A DNA stretch of 64,000 nt from Acetobacterium woodii (GCA_016213825.1 JACQZP010000026.1:496001-560000), one strand, 5' to 3'. Numbered from the stretch's first letter, positions 27,213-36,470 are shown. A program made the numbers and translations. The notes: a model not told the origin generated them from the sequence alone.

Positions 27213-28469
27213 ATGAAAGTATTAATGATTGGATCCGGTGGACGGGAGCATGTTCTGACATGGAAGCTTGCCCAAAGCCCCCGAGTTAAAAAAATATATG
27301 CGGCCCCAGGTAACGGTGGTATGGCAGAATTGGCCGAATGTGTGGATTTGTCGGTGGAAGATATTCCCGGCTGTCTGGCCTTTGCCAAAGAACATCAGAT
27401 CGATCTGACCGTTGTGGGTCCCGAAGTTCCCCTGGTGATGGGGATGGTCGATGCTTTTGAAGCCGCCGGTTTAAAAGTCTTCGGACCCAATAAGCATTGT
27501 GCCCAGTTTGAAGGCAGCAAGGCTTTTACCAAAGAATTTTTATTCCGTCACAAGATTCCCACGGCCGCCTATAAAGAATATACCGATTTTGATGAAATCA
27601 TCAAAGATCTGGGCGTTTATGGTTATCCCATGGTAATCAAGGCTGATGGTCTGGCTGCTGGTAAAGGTGTGCTGATCCCGGAAAACGAAGCTGATGCCCG
27701 GGAAGGCATGGAAATGATCATGAAAAAGCGGGAATTTGGCGAAGCTGGCGACAAGGTGGTTATTGAAGAATTTCTAATCGGTCAGGAAGCCTCCATGCTT
27801 TGTTTTGTCGATGGCAAAACCATCATCCCGATGGAAAGTGCCCAGGATTACAAACGGGCCTATGACAATGATGAAGGTTTGAACACCGGCGGGATGGGAA
27901 CTTATTCTCCCAACGTACTGTTTGCCGATGAAGCCCTGAATAAACGTATTAAAGCTGAAATTCTGGATCCGATTATCAACGGTTTTATTGCCGATAGCAT
28001 GAACTTTAAAGGAATCCTGTTTATTGGACTGATGATCAACAACGGTGTGCCAAAGGTTCTGGAATTTAACGTTCGTTTCGGCGATCCTGAAGCTCAGAGT
28101 GTTCTGATGAGGCTGGAGTCGGATCTGGTGGACATCATGGAAGCCGTCATTGATGGTAAACTGGCCGATTGTGAGATCAAATGGAGTGATAAAGAAGCAG
28201 TTTGTGTGGTGATTGCCTCCGGCGGCTATCCTGGTGCTTATGAAAAAGGAAAGGTCATCACTGGTATCGAAGATGTGAAAGACTGCGTCGTTTTCCACGC
28301 CGGAACCAAGCTGGTCAACGGCGAATTGCAAACCAACGGCGGCCGGGTTCTCTGCGTCGCCGCCCTGGGTGAAAACCGGGAAGCGGCAAGAAAAACAGTT
28401 TATGATAACATCGACAAAATCCACTTTGAAGGTGCTCAATACCGAACCGATATTGCTAAGTTTAATTAG
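27213..28469 (+). CDS. purD: Phosphoribosylamine-glycine ligase
   Basis: It joins phosphoribosylamine and glycine in the second step of the pathway. The 418-aa ATP-grasp enzyme has the N-domain VLMIGSGGREHVLTWKL, the ATP-grasp lid and loop KADGLAAGKGV, and metal ligands in LEFNVRFGDPEAQ. AAGGAGAG precedes the ATG. It is the last gene of the purine cluster. Confidence 0.97.
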   Translation: MKVLMIGSGGREHVLTWKLAQSPRVKKIYAAPGNGGMAELAECVDLSVEDIPGCLAFAKEHQIDLTVVGPEVPLVMGMVDAFEAAGLKVFGPNKHCAQFEGSKAFTKEFLFRHKIPTAAYKEYTDFDEIIKDLGVYGYPMVIKADGLAAGKGVLIPENEADAREGMEMIMKKREFGEAGDKVVIEEFLIGQEASMLCFVDGKTIIPMESAQDYKRAYDNDEGLNTGGMGTYSPNVLFADEALNKRIKAEILDPIINGFIADSMNFKGILFIGLMINNGVPKVLEFNVRFGDPEAQSVLMRLESDLVDIMEAVIDGKLADCEIKWSDKEAVCVVIASGGYPGAYEKGKVITGIEDVKDCVVFHAGTKLVNGELQTNGGRVLCVAALGENREAARKTVYDNIDKIHFEGAQYRTDIAKFN

Positions 28470-28506
28470 AGTAAAAGCGTACCGAAATTTGAAACAAAAC
28501 TAAATT

Positions 28507-28542
28507 GCTTGTCTGTCAGTTAATATAAACAGATAGACAAGC
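28507..28542. terminator. Hairpin after purD
   Basis: GCTTGTCT (28507-28514) pairs with AGACAAGC (28535-28542), with further imperfect pairing inside. There is no T run, so it is a weak terminator candidate or a processing hairpin between purD and rarD. Confidence 0.45.
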
Positions 28543-28590
28543 GCACTGACCTTATTCAGATTTGATCCGAATTTAATATGGAGGGCTACC

Positions 28591-29478
28591 ATGCAGAAAA
28601 GTATTATCAGCGCCATGATGGCATATGTTTTATGGGGAATCCTCCCGATCTACTGGAAGGCACTGAAAGAAGTGTCACCGCTTTACATCCTAGCTTCGCG
28701 TATTTTCTGGTCCTTTATCTTTTGCGTGATTTTTGTCACCATCATTAAGAAATGGCCAGAAATAAAGACGATCCTAGTAGACAAAAAAAGATTTATTTAT
28801 TGTATTCTCAGCGGGATTATGGTATCCCTGAACTGGTATACCTATATCTGGGCCGTGAATGCCAATTTCATTATTGACGCCAGTTTGGGATATTATATCA
28901 ACCCACTGGTGGTGGTTCTGTTTAGTGCCTTGTTCTTTGGCGAACGTTTTAACAAATGGGAAAGTCTGTCGGTATTGCTGGCCCTGGTTGGGGTTGTTTT
29001 CATTACTCTGAAAATCGGCAAATTTCCGGTGGTTGCTATAGTTCTGGCACTAACTTTTGCGTTGTATGGTGTTTTCAAAAAGAAACTGAACGCCAGTCCG
29101 ATAGTCTCATTGATTTTAGAAACAGCAGTGGTAGCGCCGTTTGCTTTTGGTGCGATTCTTTACATTGAGGGCCAGGGTCAGGGTGTCATTGCGCTGGGTA
29201 ATCCAATGGTCACAACATTGGCTATTTTAGCCGGGGTGGTCACCGCCATTCCGTTACTGCTTTATGCCAAAGGGGTTCAGGAAATATCCTTTTCCCTGTT
29301 GGGCTTTTTCCAATACATTACACCCACGATCATGCTGTTCCTAGGGGTATTTCTATATGGTGAAGTATTCTCAACAGTGGATCTGATTGGTTTCGGATTC
29401 ATCTGGGTGGCATTAATTATCTTTACGATCTCGAAGATTCGTTCTGGTACCAAAGAAATCGCAGAACCGGATTTATAA
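28591..29478 (+). CDS. rarD: RarD-type EamA-family transporter
   Basis: This is a membrane protein of 295 aa with about ten hydrophobic helices arranged as two EamA repeats, a drug/metabolite-transporter fold. The N-terminus (MMAYVLWGILPIYWKAL, then SRIFWSF) and LGYYINPLVVVL are typical of the RarD subfamily. The substrate of RarD proteins is unresolved. GGAGGG precedes the ATG and a clear terminator follows. It lies after the purine cluster but probably has its own transcript. Confidence 0.88.
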   Translation: MQKSIISAMMAYVLWGILPIYWKALKEVSPLYILASRIFWSFIFCVIFVTIIKKWPEIKTILVDKKRFIYCILSGIMVSLNWYTYIWAVNANFIIDASLGYYINPLVVVLFSALFFGERFNKWESLSVLLALVGVVFITLKIGKFPVVAIVLALTFALYGVFKKKLNASPIVSLILETAVVAPFAFGAILYIEGQGQGVIALGNPMVTTLAILAGVVTAIPLLLYAKGVQEISFSLLGFFQYITPTIMLFLGVFLYGEVFSTVDLIGFGFIWVALIIFTISKIRSGTKEIAEPDL

Positions 29479-29501
29479 AAACAAACAAAATTTATGTGAT
29501 C

Positions 29502-29532
29502 AACCCATTAATTTAAGAATTAATGGGTTTTT
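29502..29532 (+). terminator. Rho-independent terminator after rarD
   Basis: A perfect 12-bp stem AACCCATTAATT / AATTAATGGGTT with a 4-nt loop is followed by a T run. Confidence 0.9.
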
Positions 29533-29636
29533 CCATTTTAGGTTTGCACTGGGTTGAATTAAAGTCTAAAATAGAGGGTATATAATTAAAACAGACATTT
29601 GAAACATTTTAGTGTTTTGGAATTAAAGGAGTTAGT

Positions 29637-30452
29637 GTGAAAAATATAATTGGTTTTATTGGATGTGGTAATATGGCAAAGGCCATGATTGGTGGTTTAG
29701 TTAAAAGTGACTTGTTCAAACCTGAAAATATCTTGTGTTATGATCCGACAGAAGCAGCAAGAATTCATGTGGCCGAAGAATTCGGTGTCACTGTGATGCA
29801 GTCGAATGCGCAAGTGGCCGAAAAAGCAGACTACTTGGTGTTAGCAGTTAAGCCGTTCTTATACTATAAGGTATTGGAAGAAATCGCAGGTATTATCAAA
29901 CCATCGGTCGTTATTGTGTCCATTGCTGTCGGTGTCAGTTTCTCAGACATTAAAGAGCAATTAGGAAAAGAAGTCAAGGTGATCAGAACCCAACCCAGTA
30001 CCCCAGCCTTTGTGGGTGAGTCCGATTCTACGCTGTGTCCAGATCAACATATGACCCCTGAAGATGTTGCTGATATCGTCACAATTTTCGAAAGTTTTGG
30101 AAAAGCTGAAATTATCAGCGAAAAACTGATGGAAGTGGTTCCCGGTATTGCCAGCTCAGCTCCAGCGTATGCGATGTTACTGATTGAGGCGATGGCAGAT
30201 GCCGGCGTACTCCATGGGTTTCCCCGGGATCAGGCCTATCGGTTATCAGCTCAAGCAGTTTATGGCGCGGCCAAACTCGTTCTGGAATCCGGCGAGCATC
30301 CGGGAAAACTGAAAGACCAGATCTGCACCCCCGGCGGAACGACTATTGAAGCCGTTCGGGTTCTTGAAGCAAAGGGTTTTCGAGATGCAGTGATTTCAGC
30401 CGTAGATGCCTGCGCAAAGAAATCCCTGGCGATGAGCAAGAAACAAGTTTAA
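29637..30452 (+). CDS. proC: Pyrroline-5-carboxylate reductase
   Basis: It reduces pyrroline-5-carboxylate to proline with NAD(P)H. The 271-aa protein has the N-terminal Rossmann motif GFIGCGNMAKAMIGG. The C-terminal family signature region runs from LKDQICTPGGTTIEA, preceded by the SSAPAY segment. The start codon is GTG with AAAGGAG nine nucleotides earlier. It is monocistronic in appearance, with the GH3 gene 90 nt downstream on the same strand. Confidence 0.96.
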   Translation: MKNIIGFIGCGNMAKAMIGGLVKSDLFKPENILCYDPTEAARIHVAEEFGVTVMQSNAQVAEKADYLVLAVKPFLYYKVLEEIAGIIKPSVVIVSIAVGVSFSDIKEQLGKEVKVIRTQPSTPAFVGESDSTLCPDQHMTPEDVADIVTIFESFGKAEIISEKLMEVVPGIASSAPAYAMLLIEAMADAGVLHGFPRDQAYRLSAQAVYGAAKLVLESGEHPGKLKDQICTPGGTTIEAVRVLEAKGFRDAVISAVDACAKKSLAMSKKQV

Positions 30453-30542
30453 GTTTGATATAACAGCATATCTTAGAAACCTTACATAAATTTAAGTGTT
30501 ATTACTTTAGTTTGGTTATTCCACTAAGGAGATGATCGAATC

Positions 30543-33146
30543 ATGGATGACGGATTAATTAAAAAAATAAGAAGAAATATGAGTTTAGAAGAAATGGTCT
30601 CCCTTTGTTCCGGTCGAACGGATTGGGAGACCATGGGTTACCTTAAATACGGCATTGAACCAGTGATCATGGCCGATGGCCCTCATGGGATGCGGGTGAT
30701 TGATCAAGATGGGTCCCTGGGGATTCCTCAGGGAAAGCCGGCCACCTGTTTTCCGCCGGCGGTGCTTTCTGCCTGTTCCTGGGATGAAGGGCTGCTGGAA
30801 TTTGTCGGCAAAACGATTGCGATAGAAGCTAGGGCTCTGGGTGTTGATCTGATTCTCGGGCCGGGAATCAATATTAAACGCTCGCCCTTGTGCGGACGAA
30901 ATTTTGAATACTTTTCAGAAGATCCGTTATTATCAGGGCGACTGGGAAAAAACTTTATTCTTGGTGCAAAAAGCCATGGAGTCGGAACAACCGTGAAACA
31001 TTATCTCGCCAATAATCAGGAAACCCGCCGAATGACCGTAGACGAAAAAATTGATGTCCGTGCCCTTCGGGAAATCTATCTTAAACCATTTGAGATTGCC
31101 ATCAAAGAAGGCAAACCGATGGCGGTGATGTGCTCTTACAATAGCATTAACGGTAAATTTGTGTCTCAAAGTAATTATTTTCTCACCAAACTACTCCGGG
31201 AAGAGTGGGGATTTGAAGGAATTGTTATGTCCGATTGGGGCGCTGTTTATGATCGGGTAAAAGGCGTGGTAGCTGGAATGGATCTGGAAATGCCCGGAAA
31301 TGGTGGGATCAATAACCAAAAAATATTTGATCGGATTAAAGAGGGCAAGCTAAAAATAACGATCTTAAATGAAATGGTGGAACGGCTGATTCGCTTTTCA
31401 TTTGAGGCAAAGGAAAACCGGCGAAGCTTTTCAACAAATACCGAAATTGAACCAAAGGGCCATCATAAAATTGCTCATCTGGCAGCTGTTGAGAGTATGG
31501 TACTGCTAAAGAATGATGAAGATATGCTGCCGATTGATATGAAGAAAATCAAAAAGCTGGCAATTATCGGAAGTATGGCATTTGATCCGCGCTATCAGGG
31601 AAGTGGCAGTTCAAAAATCAACCCTTATCATATCGATTCACCGTACGAGCGGATTAAAAAAATCGTTGGCGATGAGATTCAGCTATTTCCCCATCAGGGT
31701 TATCTTCACGATGAGGTTGTAGAACAAATCCATTTAGCTGACCAGGCCGTGGAGGTTGCAAAAAATTCAGAAATGGCCTTGTTATTTGTGGGTTTGCCAG
31801 ATCATGACGAATCCGAAGGTTATGACCGTACCCATCTGAATCTTCCCCAAAAACAAATTGCCCTGATTCGCAAGGTCTGCAAGGTCCAACCTAAAACAGT
31901 GGTGATTGTTCAAAACGGCGGGGTAGTCGATATGAGCTGGGAGCATCAGCCTAAAGCCATCATCGAAATGTTTTTAGGCGGACAAGCTGGTGGTGATGCC
32001 ATTGCCAAACTCTTATTTGGCGAGAATAATTTCTGCGGGAAATTGGCAGAAACCATTCCGATGCGGTTGGAAGATACCCCAGCATATATTAACTTCCCTG
32101 GTATTCATGACGAAGTGGTTTATGGGGAAAGCATTTTTGTAGGCTACCGCTACTATGATTACACTAAAAAGAAGGTGCGATTTCCCTTTGGGTTTGGGCT
32201 TAGTTACACGTATTTTAGCTATGAATCCATCGATGAACCCGACTTGACCATCGATGCACAAAAAACAGTGACAGTAAAATGCCGGGTTACAAATACCGGC
32301 GAAATGAATGGTAAAGAAATCATTCAGTTATATACCGGAAAGGCTGATACCGCAATCCTTCGCCCGGTTCGCGAACTCCGGGATTTTAAAAAGGTATTCA
32401 TCCCCGGGGGACGGTCGGCGGAAGTGAGCTTTGAAATTGGACTCAGTGATTTTTTCTATTATAATCCCACCACAAAATCATGGGAACATGAGTCCGGCTG
32501 TCACCAGATTTATATTGGCTCATCCAGCCGGGATTTACCGATTGTCTATCAGGTTGAAATTACCAAAGACCTGATTCATCCCATTAATTCATTGTCCTAT
32601 CTCAGCGATTTTGAAAAAACCGATCGCGGACAGACCATCTTAAAGCTGCTGCTCAACGGGTTTGAAGAGATCATGGGAGATGACCAAACCAGAGAAGATG
32701 ACTTTTTCATGACGATGCTGGCAAATACCCCACTGCGCAAGCTAGTTGAGTTTTCCAATGGGATCTTCACCGAAGAATGCATTGATAAGATTATCGAACT
32801 GGTCAATTCGGATGAGTCCCTGGAAGGGGTTACTTTTGAGAAACTGGTTAATTGTACCGAGAAGAAAAAAGGCTTTTTCAAAAGTCTTTTCGGCGGCAAT
32901 GACGAAGAATATCTCTGCATCCAGTCCAAAGTCCGGGATCTGGTGGAAGATGAGGATGTCATGAAGATCCTCAGAAATTACTTTGGCGATGAAACCTTTG
33001 AAAGTGATTATCTGCAAATGGCAATCAAAATGGGAATCTGTTTTGATAAGGCGCAGAAGCTGCTGCCGGATGATTTCTTTTCGGATGAAAAACTCAAAGC
33101 AATTGACAAAGACCTCAAAGCACTGGCAAAGTTAAAAAAGAAATAG
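30543..33146 (+). CDS. Glycoside hydrolase family 3 protein, beta-glucosidase-like, with C-terminal extension
   Basis: This is an intracellular glycosidase of 867 aa without signal peptide. The N-terminal GH3 barrel has MADGPHGMR, KHYLANNQE and the nucleophile Asp231 in VMSDWGAV. The second GH3 domain follows (VLLKNDEDMLPI, GSGSSKINP), then an FnIII-like domain (about 560-665). Residues after about 670 form an unusual acidic, helix-rich extension of roughly 200 residues that ordinary GH3 enzymes lack. Cleavage of beta-linked oligosaccharides or glycosides is inferred from family. The start has AAGGAG. Confidence 0.9.
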   Translation: MDDGLIKKIRRNMSLEEMVSLCSGRTDWETMGYLKYGIEPVIMADGPHGMRVIDQDGSLGIPQGKPATCFPPAVLSACSWDEGLLEFVGKTIAIEARALGVDLILGPGINIKRSPLCGRNFEYFSEDPLLSGRLGKNFILGAKSHGVGTTVKHYLANNQETRRMTVDEKIDVRALREIYLKPFEIAIKEGKPMAVMCSYNSINGKFVSQSNYFLTKLLREEWGFEGIVMSDWGAVYDRVKGVVAGMDLEMPGNGGINNQKIFDRIKEGKLKITILNEMVERLIRFSFEAKENRRSFSTNTEIEPKGHHKIAHLAAVESMVLLKNDEDMLPIDMKKIKKLAIIGSMAFDPRYQGSGSSKINPYHIDSPYERIKKIVGDEIQLFPHQGYLHDEVVEQIHLADQAVEVAKNSEMALLFVGLPDHDESEGYDRTHLNLPQKQIALIRKVCKVQPKTVVIVQNGGVVDMSWEHQPKAIIEMFLGGQAGGDAIAKLLFGENNFCGKLAETIPMRLEDTPAYINFPGIHDEVVYGESIFVGYRYYDYTKKKVRFPFGFGLSYTYFSYESIDEPDLTIDAQKTVTVKCRVTNTGEMNGKEIIQLYTGKADTAILRPVRELRDFKKVFIPGGRSAEVSFEIGLSDFFYYNPTTKSWEHESGCHQIYIGSSSRDLPIVYQVEITKDLIHPINSLSYLSDFEKTDRGQTILKLLLNGFEEIMGDDQTREDDFFMTMLANTPLRKLVEFSNGIFTEECIDKIIELVNSDESLEGVTFEKLVNCTEKKKGFFKSLFGGNDEEYLCIQSKVRDLVEDEDVMKILRNYFGDETFESDYLQMAIKMGICFDKAQKLLPDDFFSDEKLKAIDKDLKALAKLKKK

Positions 33147-33191
33147 CGAATCGCGTTGTTTACAAAGAATGAAAATTGATTATGGAAAAGT

Positions 33192-33223
33192 GTACCGATC
33201 GATTGATAATCAATGGTCGGTAC
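33192..33223. terminator. Hairpin after the GH3 gene
   Basis: GTACCGA pairs with TCGGTAC and an inner ATTGA with TCAAT. It is 32 nt long, with only a weak T-rich tail. A related 32-nt hairpin occurs at 35184-35215. Confidence 0.6.
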
Positions 33224-33250
33224 CTTCTATTTGTTATATATATTTACAAA

Positions 33251-33302
33251 TAGAGAACTTAGTTATGGAATTTGAGTAGAGAATTTAATTATAGAATTTA
33301 AT
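33251..33302 (+). repeat. Two tandem 26-bp imperfect repeats before tsaB
   Basis: Two adjacent 26-bp copies (33251-33276 and 33277-33302) begin TAGAGAA and match at 21 of 26 positions. They sit directly before the tsaB ribosome binding site. They may be a regulatory repeat or simple duplication. Confidence 0.7.
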
Positions 33303-33323
33303 ACAGATAAAAGGAAAGAAAAT

Positions 33324-34010
33324 ATGAATACACTCACCATCGATACATCAACCATTGTAGCAACGGTAGCCATATTAAATGAGGAAAAATTAGTTGGCGA
33401 AATGATTATCAATCATCAAAAAAAACACTCCGAAAAACTGATGATCGCTATCGATCATTTACTTAGTGATGGCGGTCTGTCGATTCAGGATATTGATGTT
33501 TTTGGCATTGTTTCTGGACCTGGTTCGTTTACCGGGTTGCGGATTGGCATGGCTACTGTCAAAGGTTTTGCGCAGGCGCTGAATAAACCAGTGGTGGGAG
33601 TATCCACCCTGGAAAGCCTGGCAATGAATATTCCCTTTGCCGATGGTCTCATCTGCCCAGTTCTGGATGCCCAGCGAAACCAGACCTATACTGGCGTTTT
33701 TCATTTTGAAGATGGACATCTGGTTCGAGATATGGCCGATTCAGTGATGGAAATTGATGACCTTATTGCTTTTTTAAAAACAAAGAATGAAACCATTTAT
33801 TTTCTGGGTGATGGACTTCCCCGGTTTTCAGAGTCTCTGTTAGAGGGTTGCCCGGGAAGTCGGATCGTTCCCAACTATCTCAATATGAATCGGGCATCGT
33901 CAGCGGGTGCTCTGGTACTTGAACGGGCATTAAAAGGGGAAACCAGCCATTATCGGGAAGTGGAGCCCTTTTATATCCGCCCATCCTATGCCGAAGAGCA
34001 TAAAAAATGA
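33324..34010 (+). CDS. tsaB: tRNA t6A biosynthesis protein TsaB
   Basis: This is the non-catalytic partner of TsaD in threonylcarbamoyl-adenosine (t6A37) modification of ANN-decoding tRNAs. The 228-aa ASKHA-fold protein has NTLTIDTSTIVATVAI at the N-terminus and the TsaB/TsaD signature FGIVSGPGSFTGLRIGMA. The gene overlaps rimI by 4 nt (ATGA), so translation is coupled. The usual upstream neighbour tsaE is absent; a GH3 gene is there instead. Confidence 0.93.
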   Translation: MNTLTIDTSTIVATVAILNEEKLVGEMIINHQKKHSEKLMIAIDHLLSDGGLSIQDIDVFGIVSGPGSFTGLRIGMATVKGFAQALNKPVVGVSTLESLAMNIPFADGLICPVLDAQRNQTYTGVFHFEDGHLVRDMADSVMEIDDLIAFLKTKNETIYFLGDGLPRFSESLLEGCPGSRIVPNYLNMNRASSAGALVLERALKGETSHYREVEPFYIRPSYAEEHKK

Positions 34011-34450
34011 TGATTAACTATCGTTTAATGCAATCCCGGGATGTGCCCGGGGTTTTTACGGTGGATCAGGCATGTTTTAAACATAATTGGGCTCAGGATT
34101 CCTATGAGGCGGAAACAAAAAACATCCTCTCCAACTATGTTATTGCAGAAATTGATGGCGAAATTGTCGGATTTGGCGGCTTCTGGCAGGTGATTGATGA
34201 AGCCCATATCACTAATATCGCAGTACTGGAAGAGCATCGGCAAACTGGAGTTGGACAAAATATTATGAATGCGATGCTTGCCATTGCTCTTGAAAAAGGC
34301 TGCGTGGGCATGACTCTTGAAGTGCGCGAGGACAACCAACCAGCCATTAATTTTTATTTAAAAAACGGTTTTACCCGTGAAGGCAGACGGAAAGACTACT
34401 ACGGCACCGGAATGGATGCAATCATCATGTGGAGGTATGGACTTGAATAA
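34007..34450 (+). CDS. rimI: Ribosomal-protein-alanine N-acetyltransferase RimI
   Basis: This is a GNAT acetyltransferase of 147 aa, of the family that acetylates the N-terminal Ala of ribosomal protein bS18. It has the acetyl-CoA loop region VLEEHRQTGVGQNIMNAML (the loop itself departs a little from RxxGxG) and the C-terminal NGFTREGRRKDYY typical of RimI. It lies between tsaB and a TIGR01906-type membrane gene, the common Firmicute arrangement. The start overlaps the tsaB stop. Confidence 0.92.
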   Translation: MMINYRLMQSRDVPGVFTVDQACFKHNWAQDSYEAETKNILSNYVIAEIDGEIVGFGGFWQVIDEAHITNIAVLEEHRQTGVGQNIMNAMLAIALEKGCVGMTLEVREDNQPAINFYLKNGFTREGRRKDYYGTGMDAIIMWRYGLE

Positions 34451-35147
34451 AACCGTCAAAATTTTTTCAGTGATGCTGGGAATTCTTTTTCCCTTCGTCA
34501 TTTTTGTGAGTGGCATTGAAGCGGCAGTATTTGACAAAGCTTTTTATATGGATCAGATGGAAAAAAATCAGGTAACCCAGAATACCGGAATTTATCCACC
34601 GGACATGGAACAGGTGGTGGATGAAATAATTAATTACCTGAAAGGAACCCGGGAGGATTTTGATATCAAAGCCCGTTTAGCTCCTGAAAATGCTAAAAAT
34701 GTGAATGGAAGCGTGTCTATTTTTAACGAAAAAGAAATCACCCACATGGACGATGTGCGAGATTTGCTTTTATCCGTTCTCGGACTTCGGGATGCCGCGA
34801 TGATTCTGGCGCTGATTGCTTTTCTGATTCTTTTGAAATATAACTGGAAGGCTATCATCAAAGCCTTGTTTTACGGATCGGCCATTTTTTTAGTCTTACT
34901 TCTGGTCATTGGTTCAAGTTTTGTTTTTAATTTCAACGATACCTTCATCCTTTTTCATCAGCTGTTTTTTTCAAATGACTTATGGCTGATGGACCCTTCC
35001 ACTGACCGACTGATCTGGATTGTTCCCGAGCCCTTCTTCTTCGCAATGATCGGCCGGATGGTCATCTACATCCTGGTGCCTCTGGGACTGACCACCCTGG
35101 GAACAGGACTCGTGTTGTTTAAAAAAATACGAAAATTTCAAAATTAA
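34443..35147 (+). CDS. TIGR01906-family (DUF1461) integral membrane protein
   Basis: This is a membrane protein of about 235 aa of unknown function. It has one hydrophobic helix near the N-terminus, an outside loop of about 100 residues, and three further helices (LRDAAMILALIAFLILL; AIFLVLLLVIG; YILVPLGLTTLGTGLVLF). Start choice: the frame is open from 34377 inside rimI. GGAGG at 34431-34435 abuts an ATG at 34437 but is 7 nt from TTG 34443, so the TTG is preferred. It overlaps the rimI end by 8 nt. The family often accompanies tsa genes in Firmicutes, but no role is established. Confidence 0.8.
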   Translation: MNKTVKIFSVMLGILFPFVIFVSGIEAAVFDKAFYMDQMEKNQVTQNTGIYPPDMEQVVDEIINYLKGTREDFDIKARLAPENAKNVNGSVSIFNEKEITHMDDVRDLLLSVLGLRDAAMILALIAFLILLKYNWKAIIKALFYGSAIFLVLLLVIGSSFVFNFNDTFILFHQLFFSNDLWLMDPSTDRLIWIVPEPFFFAMIGRMVIYILVPLGLTTLGTGLVLFKKIRKFQN

Positions 35148-35183
35148 AGTGATAAAACTAAGTAGATAAATACATACGAAGTA

Positions 35184-35215
35184 GCACCGACAACTGATTA
35201 ACAATTGGTCGGTGC
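35184..35215. terminator. Hairpin between the TIGR01906 gene and tsaD
   Basis: GCACCGAC pairs with GGTCGGTGC across 32 nt, with inner partial pairing. It resembles the hairpin at 33192-33223 in length and in the ACCGA/TCGGT core. No good T run follows. Confidence 0.55.
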
Positions 35216-35271
35216 GGTAATATGAAGATATACTGAAGTACAAATTACGAGTAATTCTAATCGAGGTAAAC

Positions 35272-36285
35272 ATGAAAATTCTTAGTATTGAGACATCCTG
35301 TGACGAAACATCCGTGGCCATTGTCGAAGATGGTCGGAAAATATTGACTAATCGGATCTATTCGCAGATAGATATTCACCAGAAATATGGCGGCGTGGTA
35401 CCCGAGATTGCATCTCGAAACCATGTGACCAAGCTGCCTTATATCATCGATGAAGCCCTGGAAGAAAGTCAACTGACGCTGGCAGATGTAGATGCCATTG
35501 GCGTGACCAACGGTCCGGGTCTGGTGGGAGCACTGCTGATCGGCCTGTCGACAGCCAAAGCGATTGCCTATAGTTTGGGAAAACCGCTGATTGGGGTTCA
35601 TCATATTGAAGGCCATATTGCCGCAAATTTTTTGCAATATCCGGAATTGGAACCGCCTTTTCTGACATTGGTGGTATCTGGCGGCCACAGCCATCTGGTC
35701 TTGGTCGAAGATTACCAGACCTTTAAGGTGTTGGGACGAACCATTGATGACGCTGCTGGGGAAGCCTTCGATAAAATTTCCCGGGTGCTGGGTTTGGGTT
35801 ATCCCGGCGGCCCGGCCATTGATGCCGCGGCCCAAAATGGCAATCCGGATGCGATCCCTTTTCCACGCGTATTGCTGGATAAAACGAAGTATGATTTTAG
35901 TTTCAGTGGGTTGAAATCGGCGGTGCTCAATTACCTTAATGGTAAGAAAATGAAAAATGAAGACGTGAATCCAAACGATGTCGCCGCTTCTTTTCAGATG
36001 GCCGTCATCGAAGTACTGGTTATTAAAACCATCGCCTGTGCCAAAAGTATCGGCATGAAGACCATCTGTATGGCTGGCGGGGTATCCTGTAATTCATTAT
36101 TGAGACAAATGATGGGAAAAGCTGCCACAGACGAAGGCATGACGCTGCATTATCCCGATCCGATTCTCTGCACTGATAATGCAGCCATGATCGGCTCCAT
36201 GGCTTATTATAATTATATTAATGGGGAAGAGAGTGACCTGAGTCTCAATGGTATCCCAGGGCTCAAGATAGGAACCCGTCAATAA
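35272..36285 (+). CDS. tsaD: tRNA t6A threonylcarbamoyltransferase TsaD
   Basis: This is the catalytic subunit that moves the threonylcarbamoyl group to A37 of tRNA. The 337-aa protein has ISIETSCDETSVAIV at the N-terminus, the metal-binding HHIEGHIAAN, VVSGGHSHLV, and KISRVLGLGYPGGP followed by SGLKSAV. It works with TsaB (33324-34010), TsaE and TsaC; the last two are not in the window. A short hairpin precedes the gene, so it may be transcribed partly separately. Confidence 0.97.
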   Translation: MKILSIETSCDETSVAIVEDGRKILTNRIYSQIDIHQKYGGVVPEIASRNHVTKLPYIIDEALEESQLTLADVDAIGVTNGPGLVGALLIGLSTAKAIAYSLGKPLIGVHHIEGHIAANFLQYPELEPPFLTLVVSGGHSHLVLVEDYQTFKVLGRTIDDAAGEAFDKISRVLGLGYPGGPAIDAAAQNGNPDAIPFPRVLLDKTKYDFSFSGLKSAVLNYLNGKKMKNEDVNPNDVAASFQMAVIEVLVIKTIACAKSIGMKTICMAGGVSCNSLLRQMMGKAATDEGMTLHYPDPILCTDNAAMIGSMAYYNYINGEESDLSLNGIPGLKIGTRQ

Positions 36286-36410
36286 CATTGATTCTGATTG
36301 AAACGTCAATGATAAAAGGGTAAACTCATTTATATAAAGAGATCAGTACCCTCTTTAAAAATTAAAACAACCTTAAAAAAAATTAAGATGACCAAAAAGG
36401 GAAAAAAAAC

Positions 36411-36439
36411 TTGCAATCAATCTATAAATCATTTAAAAT
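36411..36439 (+). promoter_or_regulatory. Sigma-A promoter of groES-groEL
   Basis: TTGCAA (36411-36416) and TAAAAT (36434-36439) are 17 bp apart. The -10 is followed within 5 nt by a CIRCE operator. Confidence 0.8.
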
Positions 36440-36443
36440 ACTA

Positions 36444-36470
36444 TTAGCACTCAAGATGAATGAGTGCTAA
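36444..36470. promoter_or_regulatory. CIRCE operator (HrcA binding site)
   Basis: TTAGCACTC-N9-GAGTGCTAA is a perfect match to the CIRCE consensus. It lies at the transcription start of groESL, so HrcA should repress these chaperone genes except under heat or protein stress. Confidence 0.97.
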
